A DNA stretch of 64,000 bases from Burkholderia paludis (GCF_000732615.1 NZ_JPGL01000031.1:45220-109219), one strand, 5' to 3'; counted from the first letter of the stretch, positions 19,066 through 30,659 are shown. A program made the numbers and translations. The notes: a model not told the origin generated them from the letters alone.

Positions 19066-19341
19066 ATGTCCATTTCCAGCATCTCGACCGGTGCCGTCAC
19101 GACTCCGGCCCTGCAGGGCAATACCGCCCAGCCCACCGGCAACAGCACGCCCACTTCGTCCCCGGAGCGGACGAGGCACGCACACGGCCATCATCATGGG
19201 GCCGGTTCCGCGTCCGCGTCGTCGAGCTCGACCGACAGCACGACGTCGTCGACCAGCAGCACGAACGCCGCGAACGGTACGCCGTCGACCTACTCGCTCG
19301 ACGGCGCCGCGCTCGGCAGCCTGCTCGACACCAGCGCGTAA
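19066..19341 (+). CDS. small Ser/Thr/His-rich protein of unknown function
   Basis: A 91-residue low-complexity protein beginning MSISSISTGAVTTPALQGN, with a His cluster (RHAHGHHHG), a run of Ser/Thr (about residues 51-67) and a short ordered-looking end (YSLDGAALGSLLDTSA). The ATG is chosen for its AGAGGAA site 7 nt upstream; the frame stays open upstream (to 18976) without a better start. There is no typical signal peptide. A perfect hairpin follows the stop. I do not recognise the family. It is divergent from the TPR/ATP-grasp gene, which allows but does not show a precursor-enzyme relation. His-rich tracts can bind metals. Confidence 0.6.
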   Translation: MSISSISTGAVTTPALQGNTAQPTGNSTPTSSPERTRHAHGHHHGAGSASASSSSTDSTTSSTSSTNAANGTPSTYSLDGAALGSLLDTSA

Positions 19342-19346
19342 CGCGT

Positions 19347-19380
19347 CACGGGCGCCGCGGGTGACACCGCGGCGCCCGTG
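19347..19380 (+). terminator. perfect 14-bp hairpin after the small Ser/Thr-rich gene
   Basis: Two exact 14-nt complementary arms (19347-19360 and 19367-19380, CACGGGCGCCGCGG and its complement) with a 6-nt loop, directly after the stop codon. No T-run follows, so it is a hairpin terminator of the non-canonical type or an mRNA-stabilising element. Confidence 0.6.
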
Positions 19381-19615
19381 TGATGCCTGACGCAGGCGAC
19401 GTCGGGCGCGCTCGCGGCGTACGCGTGGCCGCACGGCGACCGCCTTGCAGTTGCCGCCCGGCTTCATCGGGTGGCGAGCGGGGCAGCGGCGACCGCCGAG
19501 GTCCGGGTCGCCGTGGTCGCCGGCCCGGCGCGCGATCGGCCCGTCGTGCCGGGCCGGACTTCGCACGCCCGGCCGGTTCGCCCCGTTCGAGCGTCGCGAT
19601 CCGGGCCTTTGCGCC
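19381..19615. other. convergent intergenic region, no gene seen
   Basis: G+C-rich sequence between two convergent hairpins. Open frames exist on both strands but none has a ribosome site or recognisable sequence. Confidence 0.5.
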
Positions 19616-19646
19616 AAAAAAAAGCCCGGCGCACGATGCGCCGGGC
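19616..19646 (-). terminator. rho-independent terminator of the dppA-like gene
   Basis: GCCCGGCGCA and TGCGCCGGGC form a 10-bp stem with a 3-nt loop. On the minus strand it is followed by eight T, 31 bp after the stop of the binding-protein gene. Confidence 0.9.
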
Positions 19647-19676
19647 CCGATTGCCGCATGAAGCGATCGCGCCGGA

Positions 19677-21272
19677 TTACTGCACGGCCACCGTCGTAAA
19701 GTTCTGCCGTCCGAACGGACTCACGTGATAGCCGCTCACGTTCGTGCGCGTGAGCGCGGCGGCGGTCGGGTAGCCGAGCGGGATCCACAGCGCCTGGTCG
19801 TGGATGATCTTCTGCGCCGCTTCGTACAGCTTCGCGCGCTTGCCCTGGTCGGCGGTCGACTTGCCGTCGGCGATCAGCTTGTCGAGCTGCGCGTCGCAGA
19901 AGCGCGCGAAGTTGATGCCCGACTTCACCGCGTTGCAGCTGAACAGCGGCGACAGATAGTTGTCCGGATCGCCGTTGTCGCCGGCCCAGCCCATGAACAG
20001 GATGTCATGCTGGCCGAGCTTCGCCTGCTTGATCAGCTCGCCCCATTCGATCACCTTGACCTCGGCCTTCACGCCGACCTTCGCGAGGTCGGCCTGCAGC
20101 AGCTCCGCGCCCACCTTCGGGTTCGGGTTCAGCACGCTGCCGGTCGGGCGCGTCCAGATCGTCGTCGAGAAGCCGTTGGGGAAGCCGGCCTGCGCGAGCA
20201 GTTGCTTGGCCTTCGCGGGATCGTACGCATACGGCGCCACGTCCTTCGCGTAGCTCCACGTGTTCGGCGGGTACGGGTTGTTCGCGGCCGTCGCGGTGTT
20301 GTCGAACACGACCTTCAGGTAGGTCGCGCGATCGAACGCGAGGTTCAGCGCCTCGCGCACCTTGTCGTTGTCGAGCGGCTTCTTCTGCGTGTTCAGCGCG
20401 ACGAACGCGGTCATGAACGCGGGCGTCTGCACGACCTTCAGCGCGCTTTCACCCTTCGCGGCGAGCACGTCCTGCGGCTTCGGCGACAGCGCGATCTGGC
20501 ATTCGCCGGCCTTCACTTTCTGCAGGCGCACCGACGGGTCGGGCGTGATCGCATAGATCAGCCGGTCGACCTTCGGCTTCGCCCCCCAGTACGTCGGGTT
20601 CGCGTCGTAGCGGATCAGCGCGTCCTTCGTGTAGCTCTTCAGCACGAACGGGCCCGTGCCGACCGGCTTCGCGTTCAGGTCGGCCTGCTTGCCGGCCTTC
20701 AGCAACTGGTCCGCGTATTCGGCCGAGTAGATCGACGCGAAGCCCATCGTCAGGATCGGCACGAACGTCGCGTTCGGCTCGTTCAGCACGAACTTCACCG
20801 TGCTGTCGTCGACCTTCGAGACCGACTTCACGAGCTTCACGAGGCCCATCGACTGCGCATGCGGGAAGCCGCTCGCGCCGGCCACCTTGTGCCACGGATT
20901 CGAATCGTCGAGCATCCGCGAGAACGTGAACACGACGTCGTCCGCATTGAGCGTGCGGCCCGGCTTGAACGTGTCGGTGGTCTGGAACGCGACGTTCGGG
21001 CGCAGGTGGAACGTATACGTGAGGCCGTCGGCGCTCGCTTCCCATTTGTCGGCGAGCGCGGGCACGACCTTCTTCGTGGCTTCGTCGTACGACACGAGCG
21101 TGTTGAAGATCACGTCGGCCGATGCGTTGGTCGTGACGAGCGAGTTGTACTGCACGACGTCGAAGCCGTCCGGGCTCGATTCCGTGCAGACGGTGAGCGG
21201 CTTGGCGGCGGCGAGGCCGGGGGTGGCGAGGGCGGCGGCGAGCGCGGCCGCGGCGAACAGCTTGACCTGCAT
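19677..21272 (-). CDS. dppA: periplasmic dipeptide/oligopeptide-binding protein (DppA-like)
   Basis: A 531-residue family 5 solute-binding protein with a signal peptide (MQVKLFAAAALAAALATPGLAAA), then CTESSPDGFDVVQYNSLVTTNAS and the LADKWEASADGLTYTFHLRPNVAF and DDVVFTFSRMLD blocks of the peptide-binding class. It closely resembles DppA, the dipeptide (and haem) receptor of an ABC importer. No dppBCDF genes are adjacent and a strong terminator follows, so it is either an orphan receptor for a distant transporter or encoded apart from it. The start is the ATG after GGGAG; an ATG four codons earlier is less likely. Confidence 0.88.
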   Translation of the reverse strand: MQVKLFAAAALAAALATPGLAAAKPLTVCTESSPDGFDVVQYNSLVTTNASADVIFNTLVSYDEATKKVVPALADKWEASADGLTYTFHLRPNVAFQTTDTFKPGRTLNADDVVFTFSRMLDDSNPWHKVAGASGFPHAQSMGLVKLVKSVSKVDDSTVKFVLNEPNATFVPILTMGFASIYSAEYADQLLKAGKQADLNAKPVGTGPFVLKSYTKDALIRYDANPTYWGAKPKVDRLIYAITPDPSVRLQKVKAGECQIALSPKPQDVLAAKGESALKVVQTPAFMTAFVALNTQKKPLDNDKVREALNLAFDRATYLKVVFDNTATAANNPYPPNTWSYAKDVAPYAYDPAKAKQLLAQAGFPNGFSTTIWTRPTGSVLNPNPKVGAELLQADLAKVGVKAEVKVIEWGELIKQAKLGQHDILFMGWAGDNGDPDNYLSPLFSCNAVKSGINFARFCDAQLDKLIADGKSTADQGKRAKLYEAAQKIIHDQALWIPLGYPTAAALTRTNVSGYHVSPFGRQNFTTVAVQ

Positions 21273-21359
21273 AGGATCTCCCACGTGGCGTGTGCTTTTT
21301 GCTTGATGACGGATGCGGGCGCGGCCCGGAAGCGGGCGGGGCCGGCGCGGCTGGCGAAT

Positions 21360-21389
21360 AGCATACCGTTAAAGCGTGCGGCGCGTGAA
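21360..21389 (-). promoter_or_regulatory. putative promoter of the dppA-like gene
   Basis: On the minus strand TTCACG and TATGCT are separated by 18 bp, about 90 bp upstream of the start. Weak match. Confidence 0.3.
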
Positions 21390-21555
21390 AAAAGGCGCCT
21401 GAACGCGGCAACTTGAGCGAAAAACGGCTGCGTTCGCGACGGAATGGATGTTGGGGCGGCGGACGCCGTCGCGGCGGCGGAGAGTGCGGAGGGCGGGTGC
21501 GCCGGGCGGTGCGTGCGACGGGAGCGGCGCGGTTGCCGCGCGAAGTACGGAGAAA

Positions 21556-21590
21556 TCGCCGCTTCGAGCGCGGTTGCGTCGAAGCGGCGA
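21556..21590 (-). terminator. 12-bp hairpin downstream of the SDR gene
   Basis: TCGCCGCTTCGA and TCGAAGCGGCGA are exact complements around an 11-nt loop, 42 bp after the SDR stop. On the minus strand a short TTTCT follows. The rest of the gap up to the dppA-like promoter holds no supported gene. Confidence 0.55.
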
Positions 21591-21631
21591 CGGACGGCCC
21601 GGCGCAGGTCGCGCGGGCCGTTGGCGTTGCG

Positions 21632-22405
21632 TCAGTGCGCGCCGGCCTTCGGCTTGCGCGGCGCCTTCTCGAACAGGCGATCGTAGAGCCAGCGCGGCAG
21701 CACGTGCAGCACCTTCGCGACGACGCCCATCTGCCACGGAATCACGCGGAACGCGTGCTGCCGCGCGATCGCGCGCGACGCGCGGGCGGCGAAGCGGTCG
21801 GCGTCCATCAGGAACGGCATCCGGTACGGGTTGTGCGCGGTCATCGGCGTGCGGATATAGCCGGGCGCGATCGTCACGACGCCGACGCCGGCCGGCCGCA
21901 GTTCGACGCGCAGCGATTCGAGGTACTTGATCGCAGCCGATTTCGACGCGCTGTACGCGCCGGAGCCGGGCAGCCCGCGTACGCCGGCGACGCTCGCGAC
22001 GCCGACCAGCGTGCCGTGCCGCGCGGCCGTCATCGGGCCGACGAACGGCTCGAACGTCGCGACCATCCCGTAGTAGTTGATGTCCATGACGTCGCGAAAA
22101 GTCGCGAGATCGCCCTGGCCCGTGACGGCGCCCTGGCTGATGCCCGCGTTCGCGATCACGACGTCGGGACAGCCGTGCGTCGCGATGAACGACGCGGCGG
22201 CCGTCGCGAGCGCGCTGGCGTCGCGCACGTCGGCGGAATAGACGGTGATGGAATGCTTCGGGAAGCGCCGCGCGAACGCATCGAGTGCATCGGTGCGGCG
22301 CGCGACGAGTGCGAGCGTGGCGCCCTGGCGGGCGTATTCCTCGGCCATCGCGAGGCCGAGGCCGCTCGATGCGCCGGTGATGAAGACCTTCAGCGGAGTA
22401 GTCAT
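21632..22405 (-). CDS. short-chain dehydrogenase/reductase (SDR)
   Basis: A 257-residue classical SDR with the coenzyme motif GASSGLG, the NAG motif (VIANAGIS), catalytic serine in VASVAG and YSASK. The basic tail (MGVVAKVLHVLPRWLYDRLFEKAPRKPKAGAH) is typical of membrane-associated SDRs of this subgroup. Substrate not known. It lies 19 bp downstream of dsbA on the same strand, so both may share a transcript. Confidence 0.87.
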   Translation of the reverse strand: MTTPLKVFITGASSGLGLAMAEEYARQGATLALVARRTDALDAFARRFPKHSITVYSADVRDASALATAAASFIATHGCPDVVIANAGISQGAVTGQGDLATFRDVMDINYYGMVATFEPFVGPMTAARHGTLVGVASVAGVRGLPGSGAYSASKSAAIKYLESLRVELRPAGVGVVTIAPGYIRTPMTAHNPYRMPFLMDADRFAARASRAIARQHAFRVIPWQMGVVAKVLHVLPRWLYDRLFEKAPRKPKAGAH

Positions 22406-22424
22406 GCCGGCGCGCGGACGGGGA

Positions 22425-23063
22425 TCAGAGCTTCTTGTCCTGAACCTGCTTCACGAGGAAGTCGAGCACCTGGGAGGTACCCGGGATGCTGTTCGTGTAA
22501 GCGGGACCCGTCTTGTACTTGCCCTGGACGACGACCGTCGGCACGCCGTCGATCGCGTAGTCCTTCAGCAGCTTGGCCGACTGGTTCACCTCGCCCTGCA
22601 CGCTGAACGAGTTGTACGCGTCGAGGAACTTCTTCTTGTCGACGCCCTGCGTGAAGAGGAAGTCGGCCTGGGCTTCCGGCGTCAGCAGGTAGTTCTTCTG
22701 CTTGTGGATCGCGTTGAAGATGGCCGGCGTGACCTTCTCGGAGATGCCGAGCGCGGACACCGCGTAGAACAGCTTCGAGTGCGGGACGAAATCGTCACGG
22801 AATGCGACCGGCACACGCTTGAAGTCGATGTTGTTGCCCTGCTTCTTCACCCAGGCCTCGATCGTCGGCTCGAATTCGTAGCAGTGCGGGCAACCGTACC
22901 AGAAGAACTCGATCACCTCGACCTTGCCGGCCGGCGCGGACACCGGCTGCGGCGACTTCATCACCTCGAAGTCCTTGCCGGAAACCGGCGCGGCGGGCGA
23001 AGCCTGCGCGAGGCCGGCGGCCAGGCCCAGGGACAGAAGGAGCGTGCTAAGCAGTTTTTTCAT
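22425..23063 (-). CDS. dsbA: thiol:disulfide interchange protein DsbA
   Basis: A 212-residue periplasmic oxidant of protein thiols. A signal peptide (MKKLLSTLLLSLGLAAGLAQA) precedes a thioredoxin fold with the active site C58-P-H-C61 (FFWYGCPHCYEFEP) and the cis-proline loop in IDGVPTVVVQGKY. It is kept oxidised by DsbB and acts on secreted and surface proteins. It sits between a SPOR-domain gene (70 bp upstream) and an SDR gene on the same strand. Confidence 0.96.
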   Translation of the reverse strand: MKKLLSTLLLSLGLAAGLAQASPAAPVSGKDFEVMKSPQPVSAPAGKVEVIEFFWYGCPHCYEFEPTIEAWVKKQGNNIDFKRVPVAFRDDFVPHSKLFYAVSALGISEKVTPAIFNAIHKQKNYLLTPEAQADFLFTQGVDKKKFLDAYNSFSVQGEVNQSAKLLKDYAIDGVPTVVVQGKYKTGPAYTNSIPGTSQVLDFLVKQVQDKKL

Positions 23064-23132
23064 GTTGTGAAAGTCGAATCAGTTGCTCGGGTTGCGAAAC
23101 GTCGCGGGTTGAGAGTAGGCCCGACCGGCCGC

Positions 23133-24041
23133 TCATTGCTTCGTGAAGCGGATCACTGCCGTGTCGACACCTGCATCGGACAGGCGCTGGCGAGCCGAGT
23201 TCATATCCTCGAACCTGGAGAACGGGCCGACGCGCACGCGGAAATAGGTCACGCCGCTGACGTCGCGCTTCGACACCTTCGACTCGAAGCCCTGGAAGCC
23301 CAGGCGCGCACGCTGCTGCTCGGCGTCGCCTTCCGTCTTGTATGCGCCGACCTGCAGGAAGTAGCCGGTGTTCGCGTCGTTCGCGGCCGGCGGCTTCGCT
23401 GCCGCGGCGGCGGCCGTGGCCGTGGCCGACGACGTCGGCTTGGCCGCGTTCGCCGCCTGTTGCTGCTGCTTTTGCGCGGCGGCCTGCTGCGCCTGCTTCT
23501 GCGCGGCAAAGCGCCCGAGGTCGTCCTCGCCGGCTTGCTGCTGCTGCTGCTGGGGCGGCGGCGTCTTCTTCGGCGGCGGCGTGGTATCGGCCGGCTTCGG
23601 CGCGACGGCGACGCCGTTGCCCGACGACGGCGTGTTCGATGCGGTGGTGCCGTTCGAGCTGCCGGTGCTGTTCGAGCCGCTCGACCCGCTGGACGACGGC
23701 GGCACTTCGACGATCTGCGGCTCGGGCAGCAGGCCGCCCTGGGTCTGGTTCGCGGCCTGGCCGGGCGCGGTGTTCGGCGGCGCGGGCTGCGCGGCCTGCG
23801 GCACCGGCTGGCCGGGCGTCTTGCCCTGCAGCGCGCGGTTCGGGTCGAACTGCTGCGGCTGGCTGGCGCCGGCGTCGGCCGGCGGCGGTGCGACCTTCGA
23901 CACGAACGGCGACGGCGAACGCGTGATGTAGAGCGCCACCACCACCGCGATCGCGAGGCCGACGATCAGGCCCAGCACGATTCCAAGAAATGTCCCTCCG
24001 GCTTGTTTCGATTGCTTCGAAGTTCGGCGTGGTTGTGCCAT
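23133..24041 (-). CDS. SPOR-domain inner-membrane protein (FtsN-like)
   Basis: A 302-residue protein with a short basic cytoplasmic start (MAQPRRTSKQSKQAG), one membrane segment (GTFLGIVLGLIVGLAIAVVVALYI), a long Pro/Gln/Ala-rich periplasmic linker and a C-terminal SPOR domain (YFLQVGAYKTEGDAEQQRARL ... YFRVRVGPF). SPOR domains bind denuded septal peptidoglycan, so a role in cell division or wall remodelling, as for FtsN, is likely. It lies between argS and dsbA, an argS-SPOR-dsbA order I recall from other beta-proteobacteria. The ATG is preceded by AGGTGA; the frame opens 6 codons earlier at a TTG. Confidence 0.88.
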   Translation of the reverse strand: MAQPRRTSKQSKQAGGTFLGIVLGLIVGLAIAVVVALYITRSPSPFVSKVAPPPADAGASQPQQFDPNRALQGKTPGQPVPQAAQPAPPNTAPGQAANQTQGGLLPEPQIVEVPPSSSGSSGSNSTGSSNGTTASNTPSSGNGVAVAPKPADTTPPPKKTPPPQQQQQQAGEDDLGRFAAQKQAQQAAAQKQQQQAANAAKPTSSATATAAAAAAKPPAANDANTGYFLQVGAYKTEGDAEQQRARLGFQGFESKVSKRDVSGVTYFRVRVGPFSRFEDMNSARQRLSDAGVDTAVIRFTKQ

Positions 24042-24137
24042 TGCTTGAGTCACCTGCAAAAAGAATCGTGAAAGTGCCGCGGCAGGCGCTCCTGCGGCGC
24101 GTGCTGTCGCGGCCGTTCGCTGCCCGGTTCGGGCCGC

Positions 24138-25919
24138 TTACATCTTGGCTGGCGCGGACACGCCGAGCACCGCCAGACCGTTTTCGAGCACCTGCCGGGT
24201 TGCGGCGAGGAGCGCGGCGCGCGCATTGCGCGGCGCTTCGTCGTCGACCAGCACGCGCTCCGCATTGTAGAACGAGTGGAATTCGCCAGCGAGGTCGCGC
24301 AGGTAGAACGCGACCGCGTGCGGCGCCAGCTCGTTCGCCGCGTGCGTGAGCATGTCCGGGTACTCGGCGAGCTTCTGCATCAGCGATGCGGCCTGCGCGC
24401 TCGTGAGCTGCGACAGGTCGGCCCCCGGCAGTTGCGCTACCTCGACGCTGTAGCGCGATTTCAGTTCGTTGAGCACCGAGCAGATCCGCGCATGCGCGTA
24501 CTGGACGTAGTAGACCGGGTTTTCGTCGTTCTGTTTCAGCGCGAGGTCGATGTCGAACACGAACTCGGTATCGGCCTTGCGCGAGATCAGGAAGAAGCGC
24601 ACCGCGTCGCGGCCGCGCGTGATGGTCGCTTCGTCGATCAGGTCGGGGGCCGCTTCCTGGCCTGCCGCCGCGCCGCCCGACCATTCGATCAGGTCGCGCA
24701 CCGTCACGTAGCTGCCCGCGCGCTTCGAGATCTTCACTTCCTGGCCGTCGCGCATCACGGTGACCATCTTGTGCAGCACGTAGTCGGGGTAGCCCTTCGG
24801 GATCCCGATGTGCAGCCCCTGCAGGCCGGCGCGCACGCGCGCGATCGTGCCGTGGTGGTCCGAGCCCTGGATGTTGATCACCTTCGTGAAGCCGCGCTCC
24901 CACTTCGTCACGTGGTACGCGACGTCCGGCACGAAGTACGTGTACGTGCCGTCCGACTTGCGCATCACGCGATCCTTGTCGTCGCCTTCGTCGGTCGTGC
25001 GCAGCCACAGCGCGCCGTCCTGCTCGTAGGTCATGCCGGCCTTGATCAGCGCGTCGACCGTCTTCTCGACGCGGCCCTCGCTGTACAGCGACGACTCGAG
25101 GTAGTACTGGTCGAACTTCACGCCGAACGCCTGCAGGTCCATGTCCTGCTCGCGGCGCAGGTAGGTGACCGCGAACTTGCGGATCGCGTCGAGATCCTCG
25201 ACGTCGCCCGTGCCTTTGACCGGCTCGCCGTCGGATGCGGCGACCGTTTCGCCGTTCAGGTAGTCGCGCGCGATGTCGGCGATGTACTCGCCGTTGTACG
25301 CGGCTTCCGGCCAGCCCGCGTCGCCCGGCTTCAGGCCGCGTGCGCGCGCCTGCGTCGAGATCGCGAGGTTGCCGATCTGCACGCCGGCGTCGTTGTAGTA
25401 GAACTCGCGGTGCACCGCGTAGCCCTGGCTCGCGATCACGTTCGCGAGCACGTCGCCGAGCGCGGCCTGGCGGCCGTGGCCGACGTGCAGCGGGCCGGTC
25501 GGGTTCGCCGACACGAATTCGAGCAACACTTGCTTGCCTTTCTCGCGATCCGACGTGCCGAACGCGCGGCCCTGCGCGAACACGGCGGCGATCACCGCCT
25601 GCTTCGCGGCGGCCGACAGGCGCAGGTTGATGAAGCCGGGGCCGGCGATCTCGGCGGCTTCGACGAGGCCCTGGGCGGCCGGCTGCGCGGTGAGCGCGGC
25701 GACGATCTGTTCGGCGAGCTGGCGCGGGTTCGCGCCGAGCGGCTTGGCGAGCTGCATCGCGACGTTGCACGCGACGTCGCCGTGCGCCGCGACCTTCGGG
25801 CGCTCGAGCGTGATGGCGGGGGCGATGAACGCCGCGTCGGCGCCTTTCAGCGCGTGTGCGACCTGCTTGACGCTATCCGCGAGCAGGGCTTCGAGGGTCT
25901 GTTTGTGTGCTGGCAGCAT
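24138..25919 (-). CDS. argS: arginyl-tRNA synthetase
   Basis: A 593-residue class I aminoacyl-tRNA synthetase that charges tRNA-Arg. The HIGH motif appears as HVGH in EFVSANPTGPLHVGHGRQAALGD, and the KMSK loop as KISKRAG, followed by the RFFLISRKADTEFVFDI and NPVYYVQYAHARI blocks and an anticodon-binding DALR domain at the C-terminus. Length and domain order match the bacterial family. Confidence 0.97.
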   Translation of the reverse strand: MLPAHKQTLEALLADSVKQVAHALKGADAAFIAPAITLERPKVAAHGDVACNVAMQLAKPLGANPRQLAEQIVAALTAQPAAQGLVEAAEIAGPGFINLRLSAAAKQAVIAAVFAQGRAFGTSDREKGKQVLLEFVSANPTGPLHVGHGRQAALGDVLANVIASQGYAVHREFYYNDAGVQIGNLAISTQARARGLKPGDAGWPEAAYNGEYIADIARDYLNGETVAASDGEPVKGTGDVEDLDAIRKFAVTYLRREQDMDLQAFGVKFDQYYLESSLYSEGRVEKTVDALIKAGMTYEQDGALWLRTTDEGDDKDRVMRKSDGTYTYFVPDVAYHVTKWERGFTKVINIQGSDHHGTIARVRAGLQGLHIGIPKGYPDYVLHKMVTVMRDGQEVKISKRAGSYVTVRDLIEWSGGAAAGQEAAPDLIDEATITRGRDAVRFFLISRKADTEFVFDIDLALKQNDENPVYYVQYAHARICSVLNELKSRYSVEVAQLPGADLSQLTSAQAASLMQKLAEYPDMLTHAANELAPHAVAFYLRDLAGEFHSFYNAERVLVDDEAPRNARAALLAATRQVLENGLAVLGVSAPAKM

Positions 25920-26002
25920 GCTGGTAGAAGGCTTCGTTGGTGGCGGCCGGAAACGCCGGCCCGCCGGCGCGCTTTTCGAGCGCGCGTTTCAGGGATCGCA
26001 GA

Positions 26003-26022
26003 ATTTTAACAGGTGCTAATAT
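26003..26022. promoter_or_regulatory. divergent promoter region argS / DUF1840 gene
   Basis: A -10-like TAAAAT reading toward argS (minus strand, + 26003-26008) and a TAATAT reading toward the DUF1840 gene (26017-26022) lie 8 bp apart in the only A+T-rich patch between the genes. -35 elements are not convincing on either strand. Confidence 0.35.
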
Positions 26023-26119
26023 GCCGCTCAGGCGGCCCGCGTCCGCGAGGCCGGACGCCGGTCTGCCGGCGTTCCCCAATCGCGCCGCGCAGGCACAACA
26101 AGATGAAAAGGGAATTGTC

Positions 26120-26443
26120 ATGATTACGTTCAAGAGCAAGGCAGCACAGGATCTCGACGTGCTGAAGGATTTCGCCGTATATGTGCTGGGTCTCGTCGGC
26201 AAGCAGCTGGGCGAGCGCGGCGTGATTACGCACGACGAACTGGACCACGCGATCGCCAAGCTGGAAGGCGCGGTTGCGCAGGCGAAGCAGGAGCGGGCCG
26301 AGCACGCCGGCCATTTCCATGAGGACGAAGCCGACCACGCGCACCACGAAGTGCCGCCGAGCCTGGCGCAGCGCGTCGCACCGTTCCTCACGATGCTGCG
26401 CGAGGCGAAAGCCGGCGAAGCCGACGTGCACTGGGGCTTCTGA
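26120..26443 (+). CDS. DUF1840 domain protein
   Basis: A 107-residue soluble protein: MITFKSKAAQDLDVLKDFAV, a helix with the LGERGVITHDELDHAIAKLEGAV block, a His/Asp/Glu-rich hinge (HFHEDEADHAHHEV) and a C-terminal RVAPFLTMLREA helix. This is the DUF1840 family, mostly found in beta-proteobacteria, function unknown. The His/acidic stretch could bind metal. The start is the ATG behind GGAA; the frame is open further upstream without similarity to the family. It ends 34 bp before a bidirectional terminator shared with metH. Confidence 0.82.
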   Translation: MITFKSKAAQDLDVLKDFAVYVLGLVGKQLGERGVITHDELDHAIAKLEGAVAQAKQERAEHAGHFHEDEADHAHHEVPPSLAQRVAPFLTMLREAKAGEADVHWGF

Positions 26444-26477
26444 GCGTCATTGCCCGGCAGGACGAGCATTCGTCAGT

Positions 26478-26508
26478 AAAAAGCCCGCATCGAGCGGGCT
26501 TTTTATTT
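26478..26508. terminator. bidirectional rho-independent terminator
   Basis: AAAAAGCCCGC and GCGGGCTTTTT form an 11-bp stem with a 5-nt loop, followed by ATTTT. It has T-runs in both directions and serves the DUF1840 gene and, at some distance, the metH transcript. Confidence 0.9.
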
Positions 26509-26742
26509 TGTCTGATGAAATCAGGCGTTCCGCACCCGAATCTCGCGGCCGCCCGGGCTGGCGCGCGGCGACCTGCGCAGCGCAATCTTCCGGGCCTCCT
26601 TGCCTGAAAGCGCACGCTTTCGCGGCCTCGATCGCCGTGCATCGGTCCGGTATCCGGATCGACCGGCGGCGCGCCTTGCAACGCGCTCCGCGGCCGGCGC
26701 GCGTGACGGCGTGACGCGGCGGGCGCCGCGCCCCCTTCCGGA

Positions 26743-29460
<2,718 letters not shown>

Positions 29461-29502
29461 GGCGGTGCGAAGTCTGGTGATGGGGAGCGTGGGGCGGTCG
29501 GG

Positions 29503-30570
29503 TCAGGCGTTGTCGCCGTACTGGCTCGGCCAGCGGCGCGGCTTCACGCCGGCGAGCGCCTTCGCGATCTCGGCGATGTGCTCGGGCGTCGTGCCGCAGC
29601 AGCCGCCCGCGAGGTTCACGAGCCCGGCTTGCGCGAATTCCTTCAGCAGGCCCGACGTGACGTCGGGCGTTTCGTCGAAGCCGGTCTCGGCCATCGGGTT
29701 CGGCAGGCCCGCGTTCGGGTAGCACGACACGTAGGTGTCGCACAGCTTCGCGAGCTCGGCGATGTACGGGCGCATCAGCGCCGCGCCGAGCGCGCAGTTC
29801 AGGCCGAACGTGAGCGGCTTCGCGTGGCGCAGCGAATTCCAGAATGCCTCGACGGTCTGGCCCGACAGGATCCGGCCCGATGCGTCGGTGACGGTGCCGG
29901 AAATCATGATCGGCAGGCGCTCGCCGGTGTCCTCGAACAGCTCGTCGAGCGCGAAGAGGGCGGCCTTCGCGTTCAGCGTGTCGAAGATCGTTTCGACGAG
30001 GAACAGGTCGACGCCGCCGTCGAGCAGCGCTTTCGCCTGCTGGTAGTACGACGTGCGCAGCTCGTCGAACGTGACGTTGCGCGCGCCCGGGTCGTTGACG
30101 TCCGGCGAGATGCTGGCCGTCTTCGGCGTCGGCCCGATCGCGCCCGCGACGAAGCGCGGCCTGTCGGGCGTCGCGTATTTCCCGGCCGCCTCGCGCGCGA
30201 GCTTCGCCGATTCGATGTTCATCTCGACGACGAGGTCTTCCATCTCGTAGTCGGATTGCGCGACGGTCGTCGCGCCGAACGTGTTGGTCTCGACGATGTC
30301 GGCGCCGGCCGCGAAGTACTGGTCGTGGATCTCGCGGATGATCTGCGGCTGCGTGATCGACAGCAGCTCGTTGTTGCCCTTGATGTCGCGCGGGAAATCC
30401 TTGAAGCGCTCGCCGCGATACGCGGCTTCGTCGAGCTTGTAGCGCTGGATCATCGTGCCCATCGCGCCGTCGAGGATCAGGATGCGCGACTTCAGCAGCG
30501 CAGGCAGTGCGGCGCCGCGCGTGTACGGCGCGTCGAGCGGGACGGAGGCGGCGAGAGGAGTCGCAGACAT
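29503..30570 (-). CDS. metH: methionine synthase, N-terminal homocysteine S-methyltransferase protein
   Basis: A 355-residue protein with the homocysteine methyltransferase block ILDGAMGTMIQRYKLDE, zinc ligands in GLNCALG and GGCCGTTPEHI, and the ADIVETNTFGATT loop. In most bacteria this is the first ~350 residues of one MetH polypeptide; here it ends with its own stop and the remaining domains follow as a second gene. The zinc ligands are intact, so the split is most likely functional rather than a frameshift. Expected to work as a complex with the following protein. Confidence 0.95.
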   Translation of the reverse strand: MSATPLAASVPLDAPYTRGAALPALLKSRILILDGAMGTMIQRYKLDEAAYRGERFKDFPRDIKGNNELLSITQPQIIREIHDQYFAAGADIVETNTFGATTVAQSDYEMEDLVVEMNIESAKLAREAAGKYATPDRPRFVAGAIGPTPKTASISPDVNDPGARNVTFDELRTSYYQQAKALLDGGVDLFLVETIFDTLNAKAALFALDELFEDTGERLPIMISGTVTDASGRILSGQTVEAFWNSLRHAKPLTFGLNCALGAALMRPYIAELAKLCDTYVSCYPNAGLPNPMAETGFDETPDVTSGLLKEFAQAGLVNLAGGCCGTTPEHIAEIAKALAGVKPRRWPSQYGDNA

Positions 30571-30602
30571 GGGGGAAGACCGGCGAAGACGGGAAAGCCG
30601 TC

Positions 30603-30608
30603 ATTGTA
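30603..30608 (-). promoter_or_regulatory. -10 element of the metH operon
   Basis: GGCTACAAT on the minus strand gives an extended -10 TACAAT about 33 bp before the metH start, leaving a leader too short for a riboswitch. Confidence 0.5.
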
Positions 30609-30659
30609 GCCGGTGCGACCGGGCGTCGCCGGGCGCGGCGCGGGCCGGCCCGCCAAATG

